A DNA stretch of 64,000 nucleotides from the NCBI RefSeq assembly GCF_963678635.1, contig NC_087064.1, forward strand, positions 6,548,411-6,612,410, in the 5' to 3' direction. This DNA is from Symsagittifera roscoffensis (Eukaryota; Xenacoelomorpha; Acoela; Convolutidae). Position numbers and translations under genes: made by a program. Below are positions 33,401-44,001 of the stretch, one piece after another. Within the stretch, counting starts at the first letter, position 1. Each line of letters opens with the position of its first letter. The notes beneath the pieces are model-generated. The model made no database searches and had not been told where the DNA came from. It saw nothing but the letters and a program-made list of their open reading frames with translations.

Positions 33401-36400
33401 GCGGATCCTGATGGTAGCTCCCAAACGAGAGCTGGAACCTACGAACTTGAGATTACGGAAGTCAGAACTGGCGGCGGCGTGGGCGCGCGTATTCCATGCC
33501 TTGAGGGGATTCTATTGAATTAGCAGATATACTCATTGTACTGGATGAGGTCCTCTAACTCGAGATTTCGAAATTTGCCAGTCAGCTGAAACTCAGTCCG
33601 ACAATAGGGGATGAACACCCGGTAAAGAGTCATCTGACAGCCAGCTTGTGGTTCCGATACATGGACGTGACCATGACGAGTTCCACGAGTAAATCAAAGG
33701 GACCAAGCAATGAGAGGAAGAACGTGGCTGCGACTGAGAAGCAACTGGAGTCGATGGTATATCGACTAACGCAAGAGAGGGTAGGTGGCCGTTTTTGAAA
33801 CCCAGACTCGAGAATGCTACTGACAAGACAAGGGAGAGTGCCCCAGCTCTCGTGAAGCAGATCTGGGAATTTTTTGAGGAACAATTGGAGGTAGCCGAGA
33901 GCAGGGAGATGACGGTGGCCAGATTTGTCACGGCAGCTAATGAGGTCACCATTGGAGGATTCTGGCGGGAGCATGCAAAAGGTGAGCTGAGGACGAGGAG
34001 CGATCACGAAATACTGGGATTCTTGAGTCCTTGTTGGGAGAAGAGGTACATGGCTGGAGTGTTTTGTGCAAAAGAGACCATTTTTGGGCCCTTTGTGCAA
34101 GGGCTCTTGAGCATGCCCATAAGTCTCTTGTTAGCCTTGTACTTAGTTTACCCGAGATACCTGTTTATCATGGGACCAGCGTAAATGTTCAGCCGGGGTG
34201 TGGAGACACTTCGAATTGATGGATATCTGGCGCTGGTGCTGCTGACTCATGGCGAATTGGTGTCATTCCATCGGCTGATGAAAAATGGAGAGCCCTTGTC
34301 GATGGGAACGACCCACTCGAGCATAGACACGTATTCATACAAGTGCGCGGCGGGGTTGAAGACGTTGCTGGTGGAATATCTACTGATGCAGAATCGACAC
34401 ATGACCGGTGAAGAAAAGAACCCGAAGACTAGAGAGGAATGGAGGGAGGCGAATGGTGGTATCCCTCTACTGACGTATTTATGCCTGGCGATGAGGTCAG
34501 ACCCGGTGGGAATGATCAGGGGACTAGAGGAAGTTGTGACTTGTATCTACGGCCCGGCGATGACATACGCCTTTCCGGACCCTCTAGTGGCTGCATACCG
34601 CCACTCAGTAGTGCACGTGAGTTTAATAAGCGTGTTTGATGGGACAGCGCTGAACTGGTGTCAACAAGAGGTGCTCAGGGCGCGGATGAGTAACACAGTG
34701 CTCTTCGGGAAGGTGAAAGATATCGAGTTGGTGGTTTTCCATTTCCGGGGGCAGTTGCAGTGCAGGATGGGGGGAAAACGTGAAGGCCCCATAGAGACGT
34801 ACCCCAAGTTTTGGAACCTGAATCCCCTGACGGCGAACGGACAAGAGATCTTGAGAATCCCCGCGTGGAAAAAGAGCTTTGAGTTGGTAAAAAAGGAGCT
34901 AGAGGCGACACTGGAGAAGGAAGTCTTACCCGCGACCATTCCCGAGTTCCCAACAGTCAGGAGAATGACCCTGGAGATGAACAGTCCCCTGGTAGTGCCG
35001 TTCCTATTCGCGAGAGATACGGTGGAGAAACAGCAAGTGGAGTTCACCGATGGCTGGGATCCCTTGTTCATTGGATACACGGCGATATCAAGATTATTTC
35101 CATGCGATATCAAGATTAACTCGTGGACGACTCAAGCCAAGAAGATGAGAGACTCAATGCCTCCAAAATTCGAGGTGCGGGAAAACTTGAGAACGCTTGA
35201 TCGGGCGAGCCTGGAGAGTGGATCACCGATATGGGATGATGGCAGGATGATCGTGGAAGAGAGACACATTGCGCTGAAAGACGAAATGAAGTTCGCCAAA
35301 AGGAAGTATCGAGCACCTTACGGATTGGAACGGGTGGAATTGAGGCAAGAAGGGAAGGAGCTGGATGCGGCAGGCTCGCTGTATTAAGCCCTGACGGAGT
35401 ATAAAAAGCAAGACCCCGCAACACCCTCACCCCTGTCGGTGGGCACTCCTGGGGACAGGAGAACTGGCCCAGTAGAAGATCGATTCAGGAAGATACTCGA
35501 GAGAAGACAAGCCGAATCGGGAGAAGAGAGCATGGACGAAACTCTCAGTGAAACGGGGGAGGAAATGGAAGTGGGGAATACGCCTGAGCCGAAACCAGCA
35601 GAGGTGGATTTCACCGCCCAGGAACTGTTGCGCGCTTGAGCGGAGACGATTGGGCGGACAGTGCCACGCCACCACTGACCTCATCTCCCCGTAAGAACCT
35701 GGAGCTACCATTGACAAGTGAGACTTTTAACATGGGAATGAAACTCTTGAGTGCTGAAGAAAGGCAGAAGAATACATTCGAAGGGAACAAAGATATGTTT
35801 CTGGGGGCTCTAGATGAGAAGGCTTGGTAGGTTTTCTGGAGTGAATTTAGTCAGGAGATGAAGAGCGAGACCACGTTAGATGACTTTAAGGAAGAACTGT
35901 GGAATACGGTGGTCAAGTTTGGAGAACCAGTGGTGATGGCCACCGGATTGGATGAGAAAGCAAGAGAGGAGTTGTTGAGCAAGATGGTCAAGCTGAAGGA
36001 GACGCGTCCGAAGACCAAAGATGATGAATGTAAAGACGGCTCTACTCTGAAAAAAAGGACTGATGATAAAATAAATAAAATTGAAGGGGAGGATAAGATT
36101 AAGACTAGTAATATGATTAAGAGTACTAATATCCTTAAGGCTCGAGCAGGGGGGAGGCACGAGTTGGAAGGGTCGGACCGGGACGGAGAGATCGAATCTG
36201 TGATGATAGTGACGACACCCTCAAGCAAAGGTACGAAGTCTCGGAAAAGGAAGCGAGAGATGGAGGAGTTGAGCAGCCCGTCGGTGGATGCTGTTTCGGA
36301 AAAGAACTTGAGGGAGACCGCCCCATGATCTTGGCGCGGTGGAAGACGACAGCATACAAGAGTAGCTCCGGACCAAGGAGGCTAACCGAAATAGCGAAAG

Positions 36401-39192
36401 AAACAGAGGCCTCGACAAGTCTGGTAACGGAGGAGGACTTCAAACCTCAGAAGGCAGGTTCGAAAAAGGGTTCGACGAGTGAACAAACCTGGGAAGTGGA
36501 CGTGGGCCGAGAATGGATCTCGAATGAACATCAGGCTGTCGGCAAACAAGTGTCCAATGACCCTCTTGAGAAGAACGCGACGAGAAATACGGCTCGACCT
36601 TGGTGGGTGGCCCTAGAAACGATGAAGGAATTGGAGGACTGTCTGAAGAAGCTTGATCAAGGGGTGTCCCGCAAGCGTCGCAATTGGGCTACTCAACAGA
36701 AAGCCGAAGTCAACAAACTTGGCAGAGCCTGTTGCGAGATTATTTTGAGGAGGCGATGAGAACACCTTCATCAGCATTGCCTCTAATGGCGAATTCCTTC
36801 GTCAGAACCGCGGGACAACTGATGTTTGCATGGAGCTTAGTGGGAATAGAGTTGGAGGTCTTGATTTCATGTGACAAATTGAAGCTAGGCAATAAAAACC
36901 TGGACGTCTATCAAATGCTGGTACAACACATCGCGAGGGACAACTCCGGTCTGAGTCTGGCGAGAAGAAAAGATGCCACTTGTTTCTTGAGGTGGATAAT
37001 GTCTGTAATGAACAATAGCACCGTCCAAGCGTGTTATCAGAGGGCTATGGGGAGCAAAATCATGGAGAGAAGAGTCTCCAACGTCATACTGAACGTGTAC
37101 CAGAGTACGGGAATTGAGAAGGAGGATGACTCGAGACAATCCCTAGAGAACCATAGAAAACTGGATGAGATACGAAGATGCCACAACGAGAAATTTGAAG
37201 AGGGGCATGACGTGCATCGCAACTTAGCCTTGGCTGAGGGTTACGCGAGACCCAATAAAGAGGGAGAATATCAATACGTGTCTGGAGTGATGGGGATAGC
37301 GTATAATCCCTTCTTGGATTCAGAAGCCGCGAGCGCTTACAGGAATCAGGAGATGACGGAGCTCTTGAAGTTTTGGACGGAGAAGATAATCGTGATCGAT
37401 CCAACGGAAAGGGAGAAACCGAGCCTGGGCCTGCTACTTGAGGCGACGCCAAAGGTGATAAGCGTGCCGCGCTCGAGCAAAAGGGTAGAGTTGAGAATGG
37501 GAAACGGAAATGGCATGATGACTACGAATTTGGGAAAGGTTTGGAAATTGCTGAAACCTTCCTGGTGTCCCCATCCCCATGCAAGCTTGATTGAAGAAGT
37601 CACGGAACGAGTAAGGTTAACACCGACAAAAGATGAGGATCTGGGAATGTTGGACGTGATACACAAATTGATCCTACCACAGAGTAAAGAGTCGGGTGGA
37701 GCAACGAGTAAGCTGGGATCGGTAATGAAGTTGGAGCCTGGTAGCTGTCTTGACTTGACGTGCGGAGGCGGAGGGCACACCTGTGATGGACGATCTTGTG
37801 TCAGAAAACAATCTTTTCAGGGAGAGGACCTAGTCACTTGGTTTGGTGATATAACAGAAAGAGAGAAGAGCGAGATGCAGATAATGGCTGAGTGTTATAC
37901 GAACACCAGGGTGAATATAGCAACGGCTCTGGGGTTCTTCTCTAGAATGTGTAGTCTGCAATCACTCGAGATGCTGGAGTCTGAACACCATTTGGTGACG
38001 GCGTTGAGTGTGGAGTCGTGGCCAGGAGCGTTGCAAACCACCAAAAAACATATCAGAGGGTGGAAGATTGGTCTAGAGGCGGAGATGGGATTTCCAGTGA
38101 GCGAAGTTTATGGCTTGCCGTTAAATGCAAAGTCTTTGGTGGGATCAGTAATGGCCAACGTATGTGGGAGCCATTATCCATGCACATGGCAATGGTGGAT
38201 GTATCCAGCCAAAGGATACTAGTGGATAAGGCCTTCTCGGTACCCAAGTGCGTACGCCTACCTCGAATGTCACATCATTCACACAGACTGTTGAGGAAGA
38301 TCCTGGGAACAGTGCCGAAGGCACAAAGAGATGACTTGAGTGAAGTTTGGGGAGAAGAACTCTTGAGCTTGAGAGACGAAAATAGGACCGATGGGTAATG
38401 TCCCAATGCCGGAGGAAGATGATGTGGTGCACGAGAAGATGATGGAACTGGAGCCTCTGCTGGAAGCCTCGGGAGAACGCAATCTCCGAAGCATAGAAAT
38501 TACACATGGGGATACAAATCTTTGCTTAGTGTGGGATGTAGAAGAAATTCGGTCGATCGGGTTACCCGATCATCAGCAAAAGGTGACCATCTTTGTAGTA
38601 TGCACGATGTTGGCGTTACGATGAATCGAAGAAAATGTGACGAAGTACAGGCGGTCGAAGACACCCACGGCGGAACCGATACACGCTATAGACTATAACA
38701 GGAGTTGAGTCGCATGAGGTTTTTTCCGTGGTTTCGAGCAACGTTGACATCTTGGTTGTACATGGCGACGAAGGATCACATGAAGAAATATCAGAAGGAA
38801 TATCGACAGTTCCTGGCGGAGATAGGCCCGGAAGCCTTCAAGAGACCTCTGATGACCCATCGAAAGGCGATCACCACAGGTTGGAAGAGAGTTGGTAGGG
38901 TGTCTAGAGACAATACCAAAGCAAGAGAGTCGATACTGGAGGAAGTCTTGGCGAAGAACGTGAGCTTGAGCCTGCAAAATTCCTTCTGCTTGAACAGGGA
39001 ATTGAAAACGAAAGGTTTACTAAATCAGGCAGTGAGGTTGCAAGAGCAGAGGGAGTGGATGCGATCTTACGAACAATTGAGAGCATGGGAAGAAATTGTG
39101 ATCAGTTCTGATAATGAGGAGGCGCTACTAAGACAGATCACGTTGTCAAATTCATCAGGTCCTAGCACTTCGAAGGCTTGGAATACGAAGTG
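30460..39192 (+). pseudogene. Second giant polyprotein of copy A, broken
   Basis: Counterpart of the 2,950-codon frame of copy B. The ATG position reads ACT here, and the frame is cut many times: shifts near 31,210, 32,570, 33,515, 33,780, 35,640, 36,325, 36,720 and 38,200, stops at about 33,558, 34,182, 35,385 and 35,828, and deletions after 38,398 and 38,690. All the same segments can be followed in order: coiled coil, SGNH hydrolase, second SGNH-like part, the long unknown region, the Lys/Arg-rich patch (about 36,240) and the C-terminal helices. Copies differ mostly by synonymous changes, so the lesions are recent compared with the time during which the protein was maintained. Confidence 0.85.
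31214..32647 (+). pseudogene. SGNH hydrolase segment of the second polyprotein, copy A
   Basis: Longest intact piece of the copy A polyprotein around the hydrolase (477 codons). It keeps all four SGNH blocks: VGDSLIRV (Ser) near 31,710, the GAATPQM glycine block near 31,785, MGTNDVSRG (Gly and Asn) near 31,860 and SSDGIHFDRPRG (Asp and His) near 32,145. Flanks are serine/arginine-rich and probably disordered. It may be translated only if an internal ATG is used, since the N-terminal coiled coil lies in another frame. Confidence 0.75.
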
Positions 39193-39627
39193 AGCAGGGA
39201 GCTCAATGTGGGTTTCTCGAGTCTTGAGAGGGAAAGGAAGGGGCTCGAGTGTGAACTCGGATAAAATCCGAGGTCACGGAAAAGAATCTTTAACGAAACA
39301 AAGTATTGTAATTAATATGATATAGTTATTATATGAATCAAAATGCTGCATGACAATTTCCTGACTGAATAGGACAAAAAAAAATTTAAACATAAGCCTC
39401 AAAAGCGGATATTTAAGGTGCAGGTATATGAAAATTTTGATTGCTGTTCAGCGATAGTGTGACAATTTCATATAGTGGTGAATTTTGGGATGTAGATTAA
39501 CTTAAGTCTGCTGCAAATTTCTGTATATGACCACTGGCACTGTATCTTGAGCAACACTCGGTGTTCTGGGGACTCACTGGCAGGCGGCAACACGCGATGA
39601 GGACACCGATCTCGAGTCCGGGGAGTA
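39193..39627 (+). other. 3' untranslated tail of gypsy copy A
   Basis: Non-coding tail between the last stop (39,190-39,192) and LTR1. It contains an 18-base purine run near 39,225 (GAGAGGGAAAGGAAGGGG), a hairpin at 39,251-39,277 and, directly before the LTR, only a short purine run (GGGGAGTA), which is a weak polypurine tract. Confidence 0.65.
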
Positions 39628-40208
39628 TGTGCCAGTCGGTCATTTTTGGAAGTTTGACCTTGAGGAACACGAAACACGCAATTTTGGGAGGAAATTTAAT
39701 TTTTGAAAATTTCGAATGGAGCCTGTCATGCCCAACTTTCTCGCGACATTTGAAAATATCAGAAAAATAAGATCAGAACATCCGATTTGCAATGGCGGGA
39801 AAGTACCTAAAAAAGCAGCGGGAAATTGCTATTCGCAATTTCCAGATACGAAATGAAACGCGAGTAGAGCCGTCTTATCCTGAAATAGGAGAAAAAGGAT
39901 TGCGAAAGAAGATCACGATTATTCGAGCTGAATTAGAGTGAACCCTCAGTGGAAAGGTGGACAGCTGGAGTGTCCCAATAGTTCAGACTAAAACTTCATT
40001 ACTAGAGTCAAAACTTGCTTTCCTTATTAAAACTAATTAGTATTAAACTCCGTAAGTTATCATACTTAATTCTCGAGTTGCTCAATAATTTAGTTACCTC
40101 TAATTCCCGAGTGTGCCGACGTGTGAGTTCTCAATTTAGTTTTCTTGAGTGTGTTTTATGATTGTTATGTTGAGATATGCGAATTTTAGGTTGATCCATT
40201 TGAACTGG
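39628..40208 (+). repeat. 3' LTR of copy A, left part (LTR1b)
   Basis: Begins TGTGCCAGTCGG and follows LTR1a up to CATTTGAACTGG, where copy B is inserted. The rest of this LTR resumes at 63,560. It is also nearly identical to 62,092-62,672. Confidence 0.9.
40206..40208. other. Target-site duplication of gypsy copy B (left)
   Basis: TGG precedes LTR2a, and TGG follows LTR2b at 63,560-63,562. The uninterrupted LTR1a reads AACTGGATTAAAG at this point (about 25,906-25,918), so three bases are duplicated. Confidence 0.65.
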
Positions 40209-41095
40209 TGTGCCAGTCGGTCATGTCTGGAGGTTTGACCTTGAGAAACACGTAATTTTGGAGTGAAGTTTTAATTTAAAAAATTTCGAATGGAGCCTGT
40301 CATGCTCAGTTTTCTCGAACTAACTGAAAACGCAAAAGATCAGATCAGAACGTCCGAATTAACAATTGCGGGAAACTACTCAAGAAAAAGGCAGGAAATT
40401 GCTATCCGCAATTTCTCGATACGAAATAATAAGAGAGTAGAGCTGTCTTATCCCGAAAACAGGAGAATAGAACACAGACTAGAGAAAGGACGATTATTCG
40501 AACGGAACAGAGTGAACGTTCAATGGAAGAGAGGACAACTCGAGTGTCCCGATGGTTCATACAGAAACTTTGATTCTTGAGACAGAACTTACTTTTGTTG
40601 TTAAAACTAATTAGCATCAAACTTATTTAGTTATATTATTTGATTCTCGAGCTGCTTATCTTTTAATTACTCCTCATACTCAAGTGCATCGACATGTGAG
40701 TTCTCAATTTTAATTTCTCGAGTGTATTTTATGATAGTTATGTTGAGATAAGGCGAGTTTCAGGTTAATCCATCTGAAATGGATCAAAGTTCCACTGTCC
40801 AATAAAAAGTAACTAAGCGGATTGTTCCGACCCGGTTTTAACGGCGTTCATGTATTTTGGGTATTTCGAGACCTAAGTATGGGGACGTTTTTATTTCTAG
40901 AGTGGGGGGGGGTATTTTGGTAGTGGCCTTTGAGCTGCAACGGGTTCCAGTCTCATGTCGCAAGCGAACCGAATTGGCTCCGACCGTTCTTGAGGTAGAA
41001 AAACACAAGAGATAGTGTCCCTGACTCTTGAGCCAATGGTTATAGGGTATATTTTTCTTAAGCCTCATGTGTGACTGCAGTAGACGAATGTTACA
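40209..41095 (+). repeat. 5' LTR of gypsy copy B (LTR2a)
   Basis: An 887-bp LTR with TG...CA ends (TGTGCCAGTCGGTCATG to TGTTACA), nearly identical and equal in length to LTR2b at 62,673-63,559. It is a relative of LTR1, clearly diverged in its first 500 bp. It has AATAAA at 40,801-40,806 and a short CTCGAGCTGCT / ACTCAAG series near 40,650. Confidence 0.9.
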
Positions 41096-41106
41096 TAGTG
41101 TTTTTA

Positions 41107-41120
41107 TGGCGCTCCTGGGT
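41107..41120 (+). promoter_or_regulatory. Candidate primer-binding site, copy B
   Basis: TGGCGCTCCTGGGT, identical to copy A and again 11 bases after the LTR end. The tRNA is unassigned. Confidence 0.45.
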
Positions 41121-41565
41121 GTTTTTACGACATCATGACTACGGAGTCGAACCCACTTGACACAGCTCCGGGCTACATGCCCATTCTAGAGTACCGGTGG
41201 TACGGTTCAGCGGGAACGTGTAGACCTTCCGGTTGTACCGTGATAGCTTTTTAAGAAAACTCAAGAAAACTTCCTGGTACGCTCTCCGAACGAGGCTTAG
41301 CTAACCGAGTGAAGGGGGGCAACTAGGGGGACAAAAACACGAGCAAAAAAAGAATACAAAAAGGAACAAAAACCATAAAACGAAAAAAGACAGTGACTTT
41401 GATACCAAATTAGTTGGATCAAACCTTTGTATTAATTAAATAGTATACACATACTGTTTTATAAGACCGATCGTTTCGATCAATCTAGCAATTTAAACCA
41501 GTGACTTCAGTAAGGTGCCCGAGTGGGGGGAGTTGTTAAGGGTTTTCAGATAGATTGCGACCCAA

Positions 41566-41690
41566 CCGGACCACTAGGAGACTTGACTGGAAAGGGTGAC
41601 CAGTCGAGTGGGAAAGTTGTTCACAAGGATCGGAACGGACCACTAGGAGACTTGATTGGAAGAGGTGACCAGTCGAGTGGGAAAGTGGTT
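41566..41690 (+). repeat. 69-bp tandem repeat in leader B (about 1.8 units)
   Basis: Units contain GGACCACTAGGAGACTTGA and GACCAGTCGAGTGGGAAAG words and match the three-unit array of copy A. Unit number differs between copies. Confidence 0.8.
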
Positions 41691-41936
41691 CTGCTGTCAA
41701 GAGCAGAACAGAGACAACCAGCACAGGACCACTACAAGAGGGCGCACAGGGGTGTTCTCAAGTCGAGCAACGGGTATCGTTAGAATCCACATTACATTAT
41801 AGGAAATAAGTGTAAAATTGGATAAGCGGAGTCCCATTGTTTTGAGGCAGTTTTTACTCAAGCAGGCCTGGAAACAGGTCTACGGTTTTCTCTCGAGTGG
41901 TTTAGCACCCGGCGCTTAAGGGATTTTTCGGCTTAA

Positions 41937-41976
41937 GAGGGGGGCTAAAGAGGGGGGAGGTGAGTAGGGGGGCTGG
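41937..41976 (+). promoter_or_regulatory. G-rich tract with guanine runs, leader B
   Basis: G6 runs in AGGGGGGCTAAAGAGGGGGG and TAGGGGGGCTGG, with a further G6 run about 45 bp on. The runs are conserved with copy A, where the connecting bases differ slightly. Candidate RNA or DNA quadruplex. Confidence 0.45.
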
Positions 41977-42595
41977 TTAGGTTAGAGGTTGGCGGTTGTA
42001 AATTGTAAAAAGGGGGGAAATTAGAGTAACTAATTAATCGACATCGTTGATTTAGTTACATTTGCCATTAACACGCGTTGGTAATAATAGGTGGATATCC
42101 AAAATTTAACTCGAGTTAAGATTGGTACGTTGGTTGGATTGGTAGGGGGGAACGGATATAGACAGTTTTTGTGATACCCCATAAGATCGCTAGTGGGGGG
42201 AGGAAAACGCGTGGCAGTTAGGTACCAGACATTTTTTTCGACAGAAGGTCGACATTTGTCTTCTTTGAATTTTAGGTGGGTTGATTTCTCTGTTTTATTA
42301 TTTTTTTTTCTTGTTTAAAAATATTTTTTTTTATATTGTTGCATTTTGGTGAAGATTTGCGATTGGTTTTTATACGAACAGGTGATCACAAGATACCTGC
42401 GCACAGGTTTTGGTTTCAAGTTGCTTGGAACATAGAAAAAGAGGTAATTAAAAAAGGGGGGTTACCATTTGGCCATTAAGAGAGGGTTTTTGGGAAAATT
42501 TTCACTAGAGCTTGAGTGGTGGTACAAGGTACAGTGAATCAAGAAGTCCCTACAACGAAGAAGAAAGAGATCCGATATCCAGACACTCAGTGACG

Positions 42596-43325
42596 AGTCT
42601 TGGGACAGTACCGAAGAAGTCTTGGGACACTGCAGTCTGGGGACAATCTTGGGGCAACACAGTCTTGGGACAGTGCAGCCTTGGGGCAGTCTTGGACCAG
42701 AGCAGTCTTGGTACGAAACAGTCTTGGGCCATTGGTCTTGGGACGTTAGTCTTGGGACGTTGGTCTTGGGACATTAGTCTTGGGACGTTGGTCTTGGGCC
42801 ATTGGTCTTGGGACGTTAGTCTTGGGACGTTGGTCTTGGGCCATTGGTCTTGGGACGTTAGTCTTGGGACATTGGTCTTGGGACATTAGTCTTGGGACGT
42901 TGGTCTTGGGCCATTGGTCTTGGGACATTAGTCTTGGGACGTTGGTCTTGGGCCATTGGTCTTGGGACGTTAGTCTTGGGACGTTGGTCTTGGGCCATTG
43001 GTCTTGGGACATTAGTCTTGGGCCATTGGTCTTGGGACATTGGTCTTGGGACGTTGGTCTTGGGCCATTGGTCTTGGGACGTTAGTCTTGGGACATTAGT
43101 CTTGGGCCATTGGTCTTGGGACGTTAGTCTTGGGACGTTGGTCTTGGGTCATTGGTCTTGGAACATTAGTCTTGGGACGTTAGTCTTGGGACATTGGTCT
43201 CGGGACGTTAGTCTTGGGACGTTGGTCTTGGGACGTTGGTCTAGGGACGTTGGTCTTGGGACATTGGTCTGAGGATACCAATAAGAAGTACTGGGACAAC
43301 ACTGAATAGTCTTGGGACGGTAGAG
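42596..43325 (+). repeat. 14-bp minisatellite, copy B
   Basis: More than 40 head-to-tail units, mostly CTTGGGACGTTGGT, CTTGGGACATTAGT and CTTGGGCCATTGGT, with degenerate units at both edges. The units are arranged in a higher-order mix. The 14-bp period rotates the frame, so long frames across it are chance. It is homologous in place to the 15-bp array of copy A. Confidence 0.95.
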
Positions 43326-43551
43326 AGAAAGTCTTGGAACAGTATTAGGAAGGGGGTACTATAAGAGTACTAAGTTAGGTTGAAGTAACCAATTATAACA
43401 ACACATTCCCTATCCTAACCTAACACATAAAAGTTTTCAAAAGTTTAAGAAAAATTGTTTTTAGCGAATTGTCAATTTCTTTTTACTTAGAGTTTTAACC
43501 TTAGAGGAAAAATTTGGTAGATAATACTGTAAATAATAACAATTGTAAATA

Positions 43552-44001
43552 ATGAGGCGGAGCAGGGTACCGGTAGCTGAAAAAAGATCTACCGAAGCAA
43601 AGACAAAGTATAATTCGTCGCTACGCAAAACAACATCAATGGGTCCGAAGATAACAAAGAAGAGCTTTTCAGTTAATATGGTCAGCACAAGGTGTACAAC
43701 GGAGAACAGAGCAAAAGAGGGTACGGAAGGGGAACGAGTAGAACCCACCATCGAGATTGATCTAGAGACACCTGATCAAAGTGTGGATGAAGCAAGGAAA
43801 ATGGCGACGGAGTCAACTCCAATGCCCAATGCAGAAGAACCAAACCCGAAACCCATAGAGTTCTCCCCAATAGACAATGTGGAAGATGCAATAGGCAACA
43901 CCGAAGAAACGGTGAAAGAAGACTCTCAAGTAAAAAAAGACATCTTTTACAGAAAAGTTGGCGATGATGGTCGGAATAAGAACGAAAGAAAACATGACTG
44001 A
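43552..44001 (+). CDS. N-terminal gag segment of gypsy copy B
   Basis: 149 codons from an ATG to TGA. Low-complexity, lysine-rich at first and then acidic, with no domain I can name. It overlaps the main gag frame, which lies one base forward and opens inside a run of seven A (43,932-43,938). The simplest reading is that both are one gag protein split by an A-run indel or joined by programmed +1 frameshifting. The alternative, a separate small protein, cannot be excluded. Copy A has lost this region, so it gives no help. Confidence 0.55.
   Translation: MRRSRVPVAEKRSTEAKTKYNSSLRKTTSMGPKITKKSFSVNMVSTRCTTENRAKEGTEGERVEPTIEIDLETPDQSVDEARKMATESTPMPNAEEPNPKPIEFSPIDNVEDAIGNTEETVKEDSQVKKDIFYRKVGDDGRNKNERKHD

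Larger units (their letters stand above)
39034..41095 (+). repeat. 2.06-kb near-identical tract, first copy
   Basis: This tract (end of the polyprotein, tail, left part of LTR1 and all of LTR2) matches 61,498-63,559 with only scattered differences and a constant offset of 22,464 bp. Upstream of 39,034 the two element copies abruptly become far more diverged. The edge is therefore a recombination or conversion boundary, or an assembly artefact. Confidence 0.9.
41096..43551 (+). other. Leader of gypsy copy B
   Basis: A 2.4-kb leader before the first gag ATG, with primer site, 69-bp repeat, G-rich tract, a donor-like TTAG/GTACC at 42,218-42,225 and a large minisatellite. No conserved protein-coding frame. 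Its length is unusual even for large gypsy elements. The final 220 bp before the ATG are AT-rich and unlike the rest. Confidence 0.7.

Noticed and set aside
42596-43272. CRISPR-like array
   Set aside because: Units are 14 bp, directly adjacent and without unique spacers. It is a minisatellite in a eukaryotic element.
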